From Tepidiforma sp. (GTDB lineage: Bacteria > Chloroflexota > Dehalococcoidia > Tepidiformales > Tepidiformaceae): 64,000 nt of DNA. Within the stretch, counting starts at the first letter, position 1. Each line of letters starts with the position of its first letter. Where the stretch lies: positions 124,001 to 188,000 of the forward strand of contig NZ_BPIG01000003.1 of assembly GCF_026003995.1 (NCBI RefSeq). Direction: 5' to 3'. Shown here piece by piece: positions 18,705 through 28,687 of this stretch. The notes beneath the pieces were generated by a model, which saw only the letters and a list, made by a program, of their open reading frames with translations, was not told the DNA's origin and made no database searches. Position numbers and translations under genes: made by a program.

Positions 18705-19857
18705 GCGCCGCTCCTCGTGGTTCCCCGCCGCATGGATTGTAGCAGCGGCGGCCGTCGCGGCTGCCCTCATCTTGACCGGATGCGGCGGCAGCGGCGGGAA
18801 CGGCGGCGATGGCGGCAGCGGGCCGGCAGGCCCCGGCCCGGCGGTCGAGCGGCCGGAACCGGCGGGCGAACCGCGCTCGCTGCTGCTCGGCTTCAGTTCG
18901 CTGCCGCCGGAGCTGACGAGCGAGGCGTACATCCAGGCGTTCGCCACGGCGGCGCAGTACGCGGACCTCATCCTCATCCAGCGGACGCCGCCGTGGGCCG
19001 ATTTCCTGCCCGGCGGCAACATCTCGCAGGAGACGGCCGAGACGACGCGGCTGGAGACGGCGCTCCTGAAGCAGTACAGCGACTTGAAGCTGTATTTCGC
19101 CATCGACCCGACGGACGGGGCGGTCCAGCGGAGCCGGCTGGCGAACCTGCCGCCTTCGGTGGACGTGCAGGCGGGCTTCACGGACCCGGGCGTGCGGGCG
19201 GCGTTCGTGGCCTACGCAGCGTACGTGGCGAAGAACTACCGGCCGGCGTACATGGCGCTCGGGGTCGAGGTGAACATGATCTACGAGCGGGCGCCGGAAC
19301 AGTTCGAGGCGTTCGTCTCCCTCTACCAGGAGGCGTATGCCGTGGTGAAGGGGAACAGCCCGGAGACGAAGGTGTTCCCGACCTGGCAGCTGGAGGACCT
19401 GGAAGGGACGTTCGGACAGGTGCACCCGCCGCGCTGGGAGCTGCTGGAGCGGTTCCGGGGGAAGATGGACGTGCTGGCGATCAGCACCTACCCGTTCCTC
19501 GGCGAAGTGCGGAGCGTGGCGGACATCCGGGAGGATTACTACCGGCAGCTGCGGGCGCGGTGGGACGGCGAGATCCTCATCGCGGAGACGGGCTACCCCT
19601 CGGCGCCGGTGGAGGGGCGCGAAGCGGTGGGGACGGAGGCGGAGCAGCGGGCCTACCTGCAGCGGCTGCTGACGGAGGCGGAGCAGCTCGGCTTCACGGG
19701 GGTGGTGTGGTTCGCGGCGCTCGACCCGGCATTCGCGACGACGGGGCCGGCGGTGGCGTTCCGGGATATCGGGCTGCGGCGGGCGGACGGCTCGAACAAG
19801 CAGGCGTGGCCGCTCTGGGAGGAGTGGGCGCGGCGGCCGCTGGCGGCGGGGAAGTAG
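18703..19857 (+). CDS. Lipoprotein with glycoside-hydrolase-like (TIM barrel) domain
   Basis: 384 aa. A signal peptide ends in the lipobox LTGC (Cys 27), so the protein is lipid-anchored outside the membrane. The mature part reads like a beta/alpha-barrel glycosidase: LLLGFSSLPPELTSEAYI, FAIDPTDGA, MALGVEVNMIYE, MDVLAISTYPF, and ILIAETGYPS, where the Glu is a candidate nucleophile. It resembles GH53/GH113-type barrels but I cannot fix the family. Its ATG (18703-18705) overlaps the ATG of the divergent PBP gene by two bases, so start regions are shared. Confidence 0.65.
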   Translation: MRRSSWFPAAWIVAAAAVAAALILTGCGGSGGNGGDGGSGPAGPGPAVERPEPAGEPRSLLLGFSSLPPELTSEAYIQAFATAAQYADLILIQRTPPWADFLPGGNISQETAETTRLETALLKQYSDLKLYFAIDPTDGAVQRSRLANLPPSVDVQAGFTDPGVRAAFVAYAAYVAKNYRPAYMALGVEVNMIYERAPEQFEAFVSLYQEAYAVVKGNSPETKVFPTWQLEDLEGTFGQVHPPRWELLERFRGKMDVLAISTYPFLGEVRSVADIREDYYRQLRARWDGEILIAETGYPSAPVEGREAVGTEAEQRAYLQRLLTEAEQLGFTGVVWFAALDPAFATTGPAVAFRDIGLRRADGSNKQAWPLWEEWARRPLAAGK

Positions 19858-19878
19858 GCGCGGCGCGCGGCGGGCGCC

Positions 19879-21051
19879 TCAGGGGATGGCGGTAGGGGCG
19901 GCGGGCCGCTCTTCGTCGATGGCGGGATTGTTCTCGCCGAGCGATTCGGCGAGCTGGAGGCGTTCGAGGATTTCGCGGCGGGTGACGAGGCCGACCATGC
20001 GGCCGTCTTCGAGGACGGGCACCTGGTTGAGGGCCTTTTCGCCGAGGAGCGTGAGGATTTCGACGGCCGGCGTGGAGGCGTCGACGGTGATGACGCGCTC
20101 GCGCGGGGTCATGACGGCCTGGGCGGGCGTGTGCGGCCATTCCGCGCGCGGCACGCGGCGGACGTCGCTGACGGTGAGAATGCCGAGCACGGCGCCGCCA
20201 TTCGCGACCATCACGGCACGCTCGCCGTGGCCGACCATGTACTCGTCGACGACGGCGGAGAGGGGCAGGCCCGGCACGATGGTGGGGAAGTCGGCGCGCA
20301 TGACGTCGCGCGCGGTGAGGCGGCGGAGGACGCCTTCGAGCTGGAGGTTGGACGCTTCGCCGCGGGCGGCGCCGAGGAGGAACCAGCCGATGAACATGAG
20401 CCAGAGGCCATCGAGGAGGAAGCCGCCGAGGAGGATGAAGAAGCCGATGCCGAGGAGCGTGTAGCCGAACAGTTCGCCGACGCCGGCGGCGGTGCGGGTG
20501 GCCTTGCGGAAGCTGCCGGAGCGCTTCCAGGCGATGGAGCGGAGGACGCGGCCGCCATCGAGCGGGAAGCCGGGCAGCATGTTGAAGACGCCGAGGAGGG
20601 CGTTGACAGCGGCGAGGTAGAAGAGGATGGCTTCGAGCTGCTGGTTGAGCGAGCCGAGGAGGAGGCCGGCGGCGCCGGTCAGGGCGGCGATGACGAAGCT
20701 GGTGGCCGGGCCGGCGGCTGCGATCTGGAACTCTTCGCCGGCGGAGGAGGGCTGACGCGCCAGGTGGGAGACGCCGCCGAAGATGAACAGCGTGATGCGC
20801 GGCACCGGGAGGCCGCGCCGCTTCGCCACGAGCGCGTGGGCGAGTTCGTGCAGGAGGACGGTGAAGAAGAGGAGGAAGGCGGAGGCGGTGCCGACGGCCC
20901 AGTAGGTGCCGGTGCTCCAGTTCTCGTAGCGGGCGGGGAAGAGGCCCTCCGAGAGGGAATAGGAGAGGAAGGCGATGATGAGGAGCCAGGACGGGTGGAT
21001 TTCGATATCGATGCCGAAGAGGCGGGCGACGCGGAAGGAGCCTCCGAACAT
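19879..21051 (-). CDS. Site-2 protease family (M50) membrane metalloprotease with CBS pair
   Basis: 390 aa. The zinc motif HELAH (near 20855) and the third-ligand motif NMLPGFPLDGG (near 20570) define an M50 intramembrane protease. It is followed by two CBS domains (DVMRADFPTI and QAVMTPRERVITV), which usually sense adenine nucleotides. The start MFGGSFRVARLFGID at ATG 21051 is typical of SpoIVFB-like members. A -10-like TATGCT sits 6 nt upstream. The substrate is probably a membrane-anchored regulator, not identified here. Confidence 0.9.
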   Translation of the reverse strand: MFGGSFRVARLFGIDIEIHPSWLLIIAFLSYSLSEGLFPARYENWSTGTYWAVGTASAFLLFFTVLLHELAHALVAKRRGLPVPRITLFIFGGVSHLARQPSSAGEEFQIAAAGPATSFVIAALTGAAGLLLGSLNQQLEAILFYLAAVNALLGVFNMLPGFPLDGGRVLRSIAWKRSGSFRKATRTAAGVGELFGYTLLGIGFFILLGGFLLDGLWLMFIGWFLLGAARGEASNLQLEGVLRRLTARDVMRADFPTIVPGLPLSAVVDEYMVGHGERAVMVANGGAVLGILTVSDVRRVPRAEWPHTPAQAVMTPRERVITVDASTPAVEILTLLGEKALNQVPVLEDGRMVGLVTRREILERLQLAESLGENNPAIDEERPAAPTAIP

Positions 21052-21057
21052 GGCGTA

Positions 21058-21063
21058 AGCATA
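21058..21063 (-). promoter_or_regulatory. -10-like element of a leaderless promoter
   Basis: TATGCT on the minus strand, 6 nt before ATG 21051. It matches TATAAT at four positions. Confidence 0.45.
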
Positions 21064-21086
21064 GCGGAACGCGGGGAACGGGAGGG

Positions 21087-23315
21087 TCAGGCGTCGAGGA
21101 GGGCTTCGTAGGCGCGGCGGAGCTCGTCGACCGGGAGGTCGACCGGGCCGAAGCGGAAGCGGGGCTCGCGGGTGGTGCGGCCGAGGAAGGTGACGGGGAC
21201 GCCGAGCTCTTCGCCGAGGTCGCGCAGGCGGGCGAGCCCGCCGCCCTGCCGGAAGACGTCGGCGGCGATGGTGACGACGATGCGGGACTGGGCTTCGCCG
21301 AAGAGCGCGGCATCGAGGCGGCCGGGGAGGTCGCGCGCGCCGTCGAGACCGAAGCCGCCGAGGATGCAGCCCTCGGCGAGGGCGACGGCGAGGCCGCCTT
21401 CGGAGCAGTCGTGCGCGCTGAGGAGGAGGCCCTCGGCGTGGGCGCGCAGGACGAGCTGGTGGAGGCGCTGTTCGAGCGCGAGGTCGATGGCGGGCATGCC
21501 AGCGACGCGGCCGTGCTCGGCTTCGAGGTATTCGGAGCCGCCGAGGGTGGCGGCGGGCTGCTCGAGGCCGGCGCCGAGGAGGACGACCTGGCAATCGGGC
21601 CCTTCGAAACCGGCGCGGAGGTGGTGGCTGACGTCATCGAGGAGGCCGAGCATGCCGATGATCGGCGTCGGGTAGACGGGGCGGCCGCCGGCTTCGTTGT
21701 AGAGGCTGACGTTGCCGCTGACGACCGGGGTGCCAAGCTGGAGGCAGGCCTCGGCGATGCCGCGGATGGCGTGTTCGAGGGTGTAGTAGACGTCCGGGCG
21801 TTCGGGGTTGCCGAAGTTGAGGCAGTCGGTAACGGCGACGGGGACGGCGCCGGCGCAGACGACGTTGCGGGCGGCCTCGGCGACGGCGATGGCGCCGCCG
21901 GCGTAGGGGTCGAGGTAGACGAGGCGGGCGTTGCAGTCGGTGGCGACGGCGATGCCGCGGGTGGTGCCGGGGACGCGGAGGACGGCGGCGTCGCCGCCGG
22001 GCGGCACGACGGTGTTGGCGAGCACCTGGTGGTCGTACTGGCGGAAGACGCCGCGCTTCGAGGCGATGTTGGGGCGGGCGAGGATGCGGAGGAGGGCGGC
22101 GCCGGCGTCCGCGGGGGCGAGGTCGGGCAGGGTGCCCGGGTCGAAGGCGTTCAGTTCGGCCAGTTCGGCGGGGCGCACGCCCTGGCGGCGGTACTGGGGC
22201 GGGTCGGTGGCGATATCGACGGGGACGCGGGCGACTTCGATGCCGTGCTCGCGGACGACGACTTCGCGGCCGGCGGTGACGACGCCGATCGGCGCGCAGT
22301 GGAGCTCCCAGCGCTCGAAGAGGGCGGTGACCTCGGCGACGTGCTCCTTCTTCGCGATGACGAGCATCCGCTCCTGGCTCTCGGAGAGCATGACTTCGTA
22401 GGGCGTCATGCCCTGTTCGCGGCGGGGGACGTTTTCGAGGTCGAGGATGGCGCCGGAGCCGCCCTTCGCGCAGCATTCGACGACGGAGGAGGTGAGGCCG
22501 GCGGCGCCGAGGTCCTGGAGGCCGACGACCCAGTCGCGGTGCTGCGAGGCGAGCTCGTAGCAGGCTTCCATGAGGAGCTTTTCGAGGAAGGGGTTGCCGA
22601 CCTGGACGGCGGGGCGCATCTCTTCGAAGCGGGCTTCGGGGTCGGTGCGGGAGGCGAGGCCGCTGGCGCCGTGGATGCCGTCGCGGCCGGTATCGGCGCC
22701 GACAAGGAGGAGGACGTTGCCCTCGCCCTGGGCGCGGGCGCTGAGGAGCTTATCGGTCTCGGCGATGCCGACGCACATGGCGTTGACGAGCGGGGTGCCG
22801 GCGTAGGCAGGCGCGAAGAAGACTTCGCCGCCGACGGTGGGGATGCCGAGGCAGTTGCCGTAGCCGCCGATGCCGGCGACGACGCCGTGGAAGAGATAGC
22901 GGTCCTGCGGGTTTTCGAGCGGGCCGAAGCGGAGCGAATCGAGGATGGCGACGGGGTAGGCGCCCATGGCGAAGATGTCGCGCACGATGCCGCCGACGCC
23001 GGTGGCAGCGCCCTGGTAGGGCTCGATGGCGGACGGGTGGTTGTGCGATTCGATCTTCATGACGACGCAGCGGCCGTCGCCGATGTCGATGGCGCCGGCG
23101 TTTTCGGCGCCGACTTTGGTGAGGATGCGCTCGCCGCTGGAGGGGAGGAGGCGGAGGAGGGGCTTGCTGTTCTTGTAGCCGCAGTGCTCGCTCCAGAGGG
23201 AGCCGAACATGCCGAGTTCGACCTCGTTCGGCTCGCGGCCGAGGCGCTGGACGAGGAGGTCGTACTCCTCGCGGCTGAGGGCGACGGCATCGAGGGCGGC
23301 CTGGTCGACGGGCAT
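21087..23315 (-). CDS. purL: Phosphoribosylformylglycinamidine synthase subunit PurL
   Basis: 742 aa, the small-type PurL that works with PurQ (and PurS) to convert FGAR to FGAM with ATP and glutamine-derived ammonia. Visible signatures are ESHNHPSAIEPYQGAATGVGG, GGEVFFAPAYAG, DLGAAGLTSSVVECCAKGG, VSGNVSLYNEAGG and SAHDCSEGGLAVA. The length is normal. ATG 23315 is preceded by TACCAT at a leaderless distance. purQ lies about 0.8 kb upstream on the same strand, separated by the DUF4389 gene. No purS is visible in the window. Confidence 0.97.
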   Translation of the reverse strand: MPVDQAALDAVALSREEYDLLVQRLGREPNEVELGMFGSLWSEHCGYKNSKPLLRLLPSSGERILTKVGAENAGAIDIGDGRCVVMKIESHNHPSAIEPYQGAATGVGGIVRDIFAMGAYPVAILDSLRFGPLENPQDRYLFHGVVAGIGGYGNCLGIPTVGGEVFFAPAYAGTPLVNAMCVGIAETDKLLSARAQGEGNVLLLVGADTGRDGIHGASGLASRTDPEARFEEMRPAVQVGNPFLEKLLMEACYELASQHRDWVVGLQDLGAAGLTSSVVECCAKGGSGAILDLENVPRREQGMTPYEVMLSESQERMLVIAKKEHVAEVTALFERWELHCAPIGVVTAGREVVVREHGIEVARVPVDIATDPPQYRRQGVRPAELAELNAFDPGTLPDLAPADAGAALLRILARPNIASKRGVFRQYDHQVLANTVVPPGGDAAVLRVPGTTRGIAVATDCNARLVYLDPYAGGAIAVAEAARNVVCAGAVPVAVTDCLNFGNPERPDVYYTLEHAIRGIAEACLQLGTPVVSGNVSLYNEAGGRPVYPTPIIGMLGLLDDVSHHLRAGFEGPDCQVVLLGAGLEQPAATLGGSEYLEAEHGRVAGMPAIDLALEQRLHQLVLRAHAEGLLLSAHDCSEGGLAVALAEGCILGGFGLDGARDLPGRLDAALFGEAQSRIVVTIAADVFRQGGGLARLRDLGEELGVPVTFLGRTTREPRFRFGPVDLPVDELRRAYEALLDA

Positions 23316-23321
23316 GGGGGT

Positions 23322-23327
23322 ATGGTA
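23322..23327 (-). promoter_or_regulatory. -10-like element of a leaderless promoter
   Basis: TACCAT on the minus strand, 6 nt before the purL ATG at 23315. Confidence 0.4.
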
Positions 23328-23373
23328 CGCGGGCGCGTGCGTACGGGATAAGGCGCGGGGCCGCCGGCCGCCG

Positions 23374-23958
23374 TCAGCTCATGCTGAAGGGCGGGTACTC
23401 GTCGGTGAGGAGGAGCATGTAGGCGCCAACGCGGGTGTTCCAGCGGAGGTAGCCGGAGACGAAGTCGTGGATGAAGGCGGGCAGCCGGCCGATGAAGATG
23501 CCGACGACCCAGCCGATGAAGAGGAGGAAGTTCGCCACGATCTGGAGGATGTAGAGGATGATGGCGTGAGGGATGACCATGAAGAGGCGGAAGAAGACGG
23601 TCAGGCGGCTGCGGCCGTCGAGTTTCGCCTCGCCCCAGAAGCGGACGGGGTAGCCGGCATCCGGGCCCATAGCGAAGGGCGGGTATTTGCCCGTGAGCAG
23701 GTAGATGTAGGCCTGCATGCGCACGGCCCAGTGGTAGACGTTGAGGATGAAGCTCGCGAACCCGCCGGGCAGCTTGCCCGTGATGACGATGATGAACCAG
23801 GCGAGGACGACGAGGATTTCGGCGACGAGTCCGAGGATGCCGACGACGATGATGTGGGGGATGGCGAGGAGGTAGCGGAAGAAGATGGCGAGGCGGGACT
23901 GGGATGCTGGCGGGTCGATTTCGAGCCCGAACGGCTAGGAGGGAGCTGCAGCGACCAT
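23374..23958 (-). CDS. DUF4389 membrane protein, tandem-duplicated, with in-frame TAG at codon 8
   Basis: Two homologous halves follow each other. The first has RLAIFFRYLLAIPHIIVVGIL, KLPGGFASFI and YLLTGKYPPF. The second has RLTVFFRLFMVIPHAIILYIL, RLPAFIHDFV and LLLTDEYPPF. This is the DUF4389 pattern of two membrane helices plus an amphipathic stretch per unit. The frame extends upstream to ATG 23958 (MVAAAPS), but a TAG at 23935-23937 interrupts it before PFGLEIDPPA. No other canonical start precedes the conserved part; GTG 23730 would lose the whole first unit. Either the stop is a sequence error or recent nonsense mutation, or translation uses an unusual start. Function is unknown. Confidence 0.65.
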
Positions 23959-24100
23959 CCTGGGGCGACTCCATGCGGCCGGCCCTGTGGGCCCGCGCCA
24001 GCGGACGCGACACGATGGCGCCGCGCCCGCGCCGCGGATTCTGCGCGCGCACATGTTCACGTGTAAAGATTTGGTTGACGATGCGATGATTCGCGCTGCG

Positions 24101-24802
24101 CTAGCTGACGGCGGCGAGGGCGGAGCGGATGACGGATTCCCAGATGCGGTTGCCGTCGTCGCCGCCGACGAGCGGTTCGCCGGCGCGCTCGGGGTGGGGC
24201 ATCATGCCGAGGACGTTGCCGCGTTCGTTGATGATGCCGGCGATGTTGCGGGCGGAGCCGTTGGGGTTCGCCTCCGGGGTGACGTTGCCGGCGGCGTCGC
24301 AGTAGCGGAAGACGACGCGGCCTGCGGCTTCGAGCCGGTCGAGCGTCTCCGGGTCGGCGTAGTAGTTGCCTTCGCCGTGGCTGATGGGGATGCGAAGGAC
24401 GGCGCCCTGGGGGATGGCATCGACCCAGGGGCTGGGGCCGCCTTCGCGGCGGAGGTAGACCCATTCGCAGCGGAACTGGAGGCTGGCGTTGCGGACGAGG
24501 GCGCCGGGCAGGAGGTGGCTTTCGCAGAGGACCTGGAAGCCGTTGCAGATGCCGATGACGGGCTTGCCGGCCTCGGCGAAGGCGGTGACGGCCTCCATGA
24601 TGGGGGAGAAGCGGGCGATGGCGCCGCAGCGGAGGTAGTCGCCGTAGGAGAAGCCGCCGGGGAGGACGACCGCATCGAAGCGGGCGAGGTCGGTCTCGCG
24701 GTGCCAGAGGATTTCGGCCTCCTGGCCGAGGATGTCGTGGAGGACGTGGTAGGTGTCGCGGTCGCTCCAGGTGCCGGGGAAGCGGACGATGGCGAAGCGC
24801 AT
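24101..24802 (-). CDS. purQ: Phosphoribosylformylglycinamidine synthase glutaminase subunit PurQ
   Basis: 233 aa class-I glutamine amidotransferase that supplies ammonia to PurL. It has the nucleophile Cys in [11 protein letters not shown] and the His/Glu pair in [11 protein letters not shown]. It begins [16 protein letters not shown], typical of PurQ. CACAAT lies 6 nt upstream of ATG 24802. The low-GC stretch at about 24052-24092, just past its 3' end, may be the promoter region of the next gene down. Confidence 0.96.
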   Translation of the reverse strand: MRFAIVRFPGTWSDRDTYHVLHDILGQEAEILWHRETDLARFDAVVLPGGFSYGDYLRCGAIARFSPIMEAVTAFAEAGKPVIGICNGFQVLCESHLLPGALVRNASLQFRCEWVYLRREGGPSPWVDAIPQGAVLRIPISHGEGNYYADPETLDRLEAAGRVVFRYCDAAGNVTPEANPNGSARNIAGIINERGNVLGMMPHPERAGEPLVGGDDGNRIWESVIRSALAAVS

Positions 24803-24808
24803 ACGGTG

Positions 24809-24814
24809 ATTGTG
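24809..24814 (-). promoter_or_regulatory. -10-like element of a leaderless promoter
   Basis: CACAAT on the minus strand, 6 nt before the purQ ATG. The same hexamer at the same distance precedes the glycosyltransferase gene at 34864. Confidence 0.45.
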
Positions 24815-24852
24815 GGGCCGGGCAGCCGGGTGTGTCGAACGGGCGCGCCGGT

Positions 24853-27030
24853 TCAGGGGCTGCGGACGGGGGTTTCGCCGCGGGCCACGGACGCGAGCTC
24901 CTCCGGGGTGGGCTGCGGGTAGCGGACCCGCGGGTGGTAGACGGCGCGGAAGGTGGCTTTGAAGGTGCGGGCGATCGCCTGGAGGTCGCGCATGGTGATG
25001 TCGCATTCGTCGAACTGGCCCTCGGCGAGGCGCTCGGCGATGACGGCGTCGACAGACTGGTCGATGGCGGCCGGGTCGTGGTCGCCGGCGCGGATGACGG
25101 CCTCGCAGGAGTCGGCGAGCATGACGATGGCGGCTTCGCGGCTCTGGGGGCGCGGGCCTTCGTAGCGGAAATCGGCCGGGTCGGGCTGGCGGCCTTCGCG
25201 GACGGCGGTGCGGTAGAAGTAGGAGACGAGGCGGGTGCCGTGGTGCTGGGGGATGAAGTCGCGGATGACGTCCGGCAGGCGGTGCTTGCGGGCGAGTTCG
25301 AGGCCGTTGGTGACGTGGGCGCGGATGATGCGCGCGCTTTCTTCGGGCGGCAGGCCGTCGTGGGGGCTGGCGGCGCCTTCTTCGAGCATGTTTTCGATGT
25401 AGTAGCGGGGCATGGCGAGCTTGCCGATGTCGTGGTAGTAGGCGCCGACGCGGGCGAGGAGGGGGTCGGCGCCGATGGCGATGGCGGCGCGCTCGGCGAG
25501 GGAGCCGACGAGCATGCTGTGGTGGTAGGTGCCCGGGGCTTCCTCCTGCAGGCGGCGGAGGAGCGGGTGCTCGGGCTGGGCGAGTTCGAGGAGCTGGATG
25601 CGGGAGGTGATGCCGAGCGCGAACGCGAGGAGGGCGAAGATGCCGAGGCCGAGGACAGCGCTGGCCGCGCCGTGGATGCCGGCCGCGAGGCCGATCCACG
25701 CGAGGTCGACGTTGGCGCGGGGCATTTCGAACAGCCAGAACGAGGCCATCGCGGCGCCGGTGGCGAGGGCGGCGGCGATGCCGGCGAGGGCGTAGCGGTT
25801 GATGCGCTCGGCGCGGTTGATGGCGGCGGCGCCGGCGAGGCCGCCCGCCGTGGCGACCATGGCGTATTCGAGCGACTGGAGGGGGCCGATGTAGGTGGAG
25901 CCGGCGACCTGCGGAAAGCTGCCGCCGATGAAGGCGGCGAAGATGCCGACGGCCGCCGCGACGACGGCCGCGTAGGATAGCCGGGCGAACGAACCGACGA
26001 CGATGGCCGCCGTGGAGACGGGGATGGCGTGGAGGAGGAAGGTCCGCTCGGCATCGGGGGTGAGGACGGGGAAGGCGACGCGAACGCCGAGGAGGACGGC
26101 GAGGATGGTGAGGGCGGCGGCGATGAGCCGGCGGTTTGCCGGGCTTTCGAACGGCTGGAGGAGGTAGGCGTAGAGGCCGAGGAGGAGGCCGAAGCCGGCG
26201 GCGATGAGGCCGGCGCCGCCGAGCGTGTAGGGGTCGAGGCCGTCGCGGAGGGTGCCGGTGGCGCGGAGGGCTTCGATCTCCTGCGCGGTGATGCGCTGGC
26301 CTTCGGTGACGATCACCTGCCCGGCGGTGATGGTGCGGACGACCGGGCTGACGGCGTCGCGGGCCTGCTGGCGGGCGCGCTCGGTGGCGTCGGCATCGAC
26401 GCGGAAGTTCGAAACGGCGAAGGCGCGCAGGAGGGTGGAGAGGGCCGCGCGCTCGCCTTCGGAGGCGGAGCCGCGCTGGGCGATGAGCTGTTCGACGGCG
26501 GCGGCGATGTCGCGCTGCTGCTCCTCCGGGGTGGCGCCGCGGCCGATGGGGCTGCTCATCAGGGCGCGGAGGAGGTCGGCGGCTCGCGATTCGAAGAGCG
26601 CGAGGCCGGTCGTGTCGAGCGAGATGAGGTAGAGGCGGGTGGTGCTGCCGATGGGGCCCGGGGCTTCGAGCGCGGCGAGCTGGTCGGCCTTCTGCTGCGT
26701 GATGAGGTCGGTGCGGGCGACGATGCTGCGGACGCTGGCGAGGTAGCGCTGGAGGGCGGCGACGCGGGCATCGGTGAGGGCAGGGTCGGGCGGGAGGGGG
26801 ACGTCCTGCACGGCCGCGGCGGCCTGCTCGCGGGCGGCTTCGGTGAGCGCTTCGGAGACGAACTGGGCATCGTGGGCGGCTTCGAAGGTGCGCGGGGCGT
26901 AGTCGCCCTCTGCGAGGTCGGAGCGGAGCCCGGCGATGGGTGCGACGAGGAGGGCGGCCCCGGCGGCGAGGATGAGGCCGAAGGCGGCGGCGGTAACCCG
27001 CGTGACGGCGGGGGATGGCGGGCGGAGCAT
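24853..27030 (-). CDS. 7TM-HD family membrane phosphodiesterase (PgpH/YqfF-like)
   Basis: 725 aa. An N-terminal helix is followed by an extracytoplasmic domain of about 240 residues, seven membrane helices, and a cytoplasmic HD domain. Metal ligands lie in [28 protein letters not shown] and [10 protein letters not shown]. Relatives (PgpH of Listeria, YqfF of Bacillus) hydrolyse c-di-AMP. That activity is inferred from family membership and fits the c-di-AMP riboswitch in this window. In other genomes the gene often sits near ybeY, which is not seen here. Confidence 0.88.
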   Translation of the reverse strand: MLRPPSPAVTRVTAAAFGLILAAGAALLVAPIAGLRSDLAEGDYAPRTFEAAHDAQFVSEALTEAAREQAAAAVQDVPLPPDPALTDARVAALQRYLASVRSIVARTDLITQQKADQLAALEAPGPIGSTTRLYLISLDTTGLALFESRAADLLRALMSSPIGRGATPEEQQRDIAAAVEQLIAQRGSASEGERAALSTLLRAFAVSNFRVDADATERARQQARDAVSPVVRTITAGQVIVTEGQRITAQEIEALRATGTLRDGLDPYTLGGAGLIAAGFGLLLGLYAYLLQPFESPANRRLIAAALTILAVLLGVRVAFPVLTPDAERTFLLHAIPVSTAAIVVGSFARLSYAAVVAAAVGIFAAFIGGSFPQVAGSTYIGPLQSLEYAMVATAGGLAGAAAINRAERINRYALAGIAAALATGAAMASFWLFEMPRANVDLAWIGLAAGIHGAASAVLGLGIFALLAFALGITSRIQLLELAQPEHPLLRRLQEEAPGTYHHSMLVGSLAERAAIAIGADPLLARVGAYYHDIGKLAMPRYYIENMLEEGAASPHDGLPPEESARIIRAHVTNGLELARKHRLPDVIRDFIPQHHGTRLVSYFYRTAVREGRQPDPADFRYEGPRPQSREAAIVMLADSCEAVIRAGDHDPAAIDQSVDAVIAERLAEGQFDECDITMRDLQAIARTFKATFRAVYHPRVRYPQPTPEELASVARGETPVRSP

Positions 27031-27078
27031 GACGGTGATGTCAGGATACCAGAGCGGGACGGGCGGACCGGCGGGGGC

Positions 27079-27804
27079 TCAGAAGCCGTAGCGGGGCGAG
27101 AGCCCTTCGCCGAGGAGGTCGGCGAGGCCGGCGAGCCGTTCGATGACGAGGTAGCCGGCGGCTTCTCGCTGGCGGCCACGCCGGTCGAGCAGGACGGCGC
27201 GGAGGCCGGCGGCCCGCGCGCCGGCGATGTCGGTCGCGGGGGTATCGCCGACGAAGACGGCCTCGTGGGGTTCGAGGCCGAGGTCGGCGAGGGCGCGCCG
27301 GAAGGGCGAAGGGCTCGGCTTGGCGAGCCCCACATCGGCGGAGGAGACGACGGTTTCGAGGTAGCCGGCGAGGCCGAGGCTGTTGATGAGCGGGTGCCAG
27401 TAGGCGGCGGGAAAGATGGAGTTGCTGACGACGCCGAGGCGGTAGCCGCGGTACTTCAGGGAGGCGAGGATCGCGCGGGCGTCGTCGTAGACTTCCTGGC
27501 CGCGGCAGGCGGCATCGAAGAAGAGGCGGGCGGCCGCTTCGACGTCGCCGGCGGCGGCGGGCCAGCCGAGCCAGGTGAAGGCCTGGCCGAGGATGCCGCA
27601 GATCTCCGGGGCGCGGCCGCCGGGGTAGGGGCCGCGGTTCGGCAGGACGGCTTCGAAGGCGCGTTCGACGTCGGCGGGGCGGGCTTCGACGCCGAGTTCG
27701 CGGGCGGCGTAGGCGGCGACAGCGGCGCAGGCTTCGGGAACCCGGTCGGCGCCGGGCCGGGCGATCGTGCCATCCCAATCGAAGAGGACGCCGCGGATCG
27801 CCAT
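27079..27804 (-). CDS. HAD-superfamily hydrolase
   Basis: 241 aa. Motif I is FDWDGTIARPG near the N-terminus, motif II VVSNSIF, and motif III with the acidic pair VGDTPATDIAGARAAG. The helical cap of about 100 residues after motif I is the C1 type of the phosphoglycolate phosphatase/haloacid dehalogenase group. Substrate is unknown. It lies 11 nt downstream of the YqeY gene and may be co-transcribed. Confidence 0.85.
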   Translation of the reverse strand: MAIRGVLFDWDGTIARPGADRVPEACAAVAAYAARELGVEARPADVERAFEAVLPNRGPYPGGRAPEICGILGQAFTWLGWPAAAGDVEAAARLFFDAACRGQEVYDDARAILASLKYRGYRLGVVSNSIFPAAYWHPLINSLGLAGYLETVVSSADVGLAKPSPSPFRRALADLGLEPHEAVFVGDTPATDIAGARAAGLRAVLLDRRGRQREAAGYLVIERLAGLADLLGEGLSPRYGF

Positions 27805-27815
27805 GGCGGACCGCC

Positions 27816-28316
27816 TCAGCCGCCGAGCAGGCTGCGGACGATATCGTTGATGGTGCGGCCGTCGGCGCGGCCGGCGAACTCTTTCGTGAGCACGGGCATG
27901 ACTTTGCCGAGGTCGCGCGCGGAGCTGGCGCCGGTCTCGGCGATGACGCGGCGGGCGGCGGCTTCGATGTCGTCGCGGCTGGCCTGCTGCGGGAGGTAGG
28001 TCTCGAGGACGGCGACTTCGGCGGATTCCTTGTCCACGAGGTCCTGCCGGCCGGCCTTCCGGAACTGCTCGATGCTCTCCTTGCGCTGCTTGATTTGCTT
28101 CTGGATGAGGGCGAGGACGGCGGCGTCATCGAGGACGAGCGGCGGGAGTTCGGCCATGCGGGCGAGCTCTTCGTCGCTGGCGCCGGCGGGCGGGGTGCGG
28201 ATCTCGGCGTTCTTGATGGCGGAGAGGAGCATGCGCAGGGTGGACTTGCGGGTCTCGTCGCGGCTGCGCATGGCGTCGGCGAGGTCGGCCTGGATGCGGT
28301 CGCGGAGGGTGGACAT
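27816..28316 (-). CDS. GatB/YqeY domain protein
   Basis: 166 aa. It opens MSTLRDRIQADLADAMRSRD and includes RMLLSAIKNAEI, QIKQRKESIEQFRKAGR, ETYLPQQ and LGKVMPVLTKEFAGRADG. This is the complete YqeY family pattern, related to the tail domain of GatB amidotransferase and thought to bind tRNA. Placement next to rpsU is common across bacteria. Confidence 0.92.
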   Translation of the reverse strand: MSTLRDRIQADLADAMRSRDETRKSTLRMLLSAIKNAEIRTPPAGASDEELARMAELPPLVLDDAAVLALIQKQIKQRKESIEQFRKAGRQDLVDKESAEVAVLETYLPQQASRDDIEAAARRVIAETGASSARDLGKVMPVLTKEFAGRADGRTINDIVRSLLGG

Positions 28317-28334
28317 AGGCGGGCTCCAGAACGG

Positions 28335-28362
28335 GATGGCCCGGCGAAGGTGCCGGGCCATC
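28335..28362 (-). terminator. Hairpin terminator after rpsU
   Basis: An 11-bp perfect stem, GATGGCCCGGC with GCCGGGCCATC, has a 6-nt loop. It lies between the rpsU stop and the yqeY start on the transcribed strand; no clear T run is present, so it may attenuate rather than stop. Confidence 0.55.
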
Positions 28363-28390
28363 GGTGTCGGTCGTGGTGCTGCGAGGCGGC

Positions 28391-28606
28391 TCAGCGCCGG
28401 GCGGCGGCTCGGGCTTCGCTGCGAAGCTGCTTCTTGCGGAGTTTGCGAAGGCGCGCTGCTTCCTTCTTCTTGCGCTTGACGCTGGGCTTTTCGTAGTGCT
28501 CGCGGCGCCGCGCTTCGGAGAGGATGCCGTCCTGCTGGACGCGCTTGTTGAAGCGCTTGAGGGCTACCTCGAACGGCTCGCCTTCGGCAACGATGACTTC
28601 GGACAA
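28391..28606 (-). CDS. rpsU: 30S ribosomal protein S21
   Basis: 71 aa, basic, starting [20 protein letters not shown] and continuing [17 protein letters not shown], the S21 signature. The C-terminal Arg/Lys tail is slightly long. S21 contacts the 16S rRNA 3' end near the anti-Shine-Dalgarno sequence. Confidence 0.95.
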   Translation of the reverse strand: MSEVIVAEGEPFEVALKRFNKRVQQDGILSEARRREHYEKPSVKRKKKEAARLRKLRKKQLRSEARAAARR

Positions 28607-28687
28607 GAGCTGCTCTCACCTCGCCTTCTGGGTGGGATGGTGGATGCGCGCGAGGCGCGTCCTTTACTGTAACACGGCCGGGCGGCC

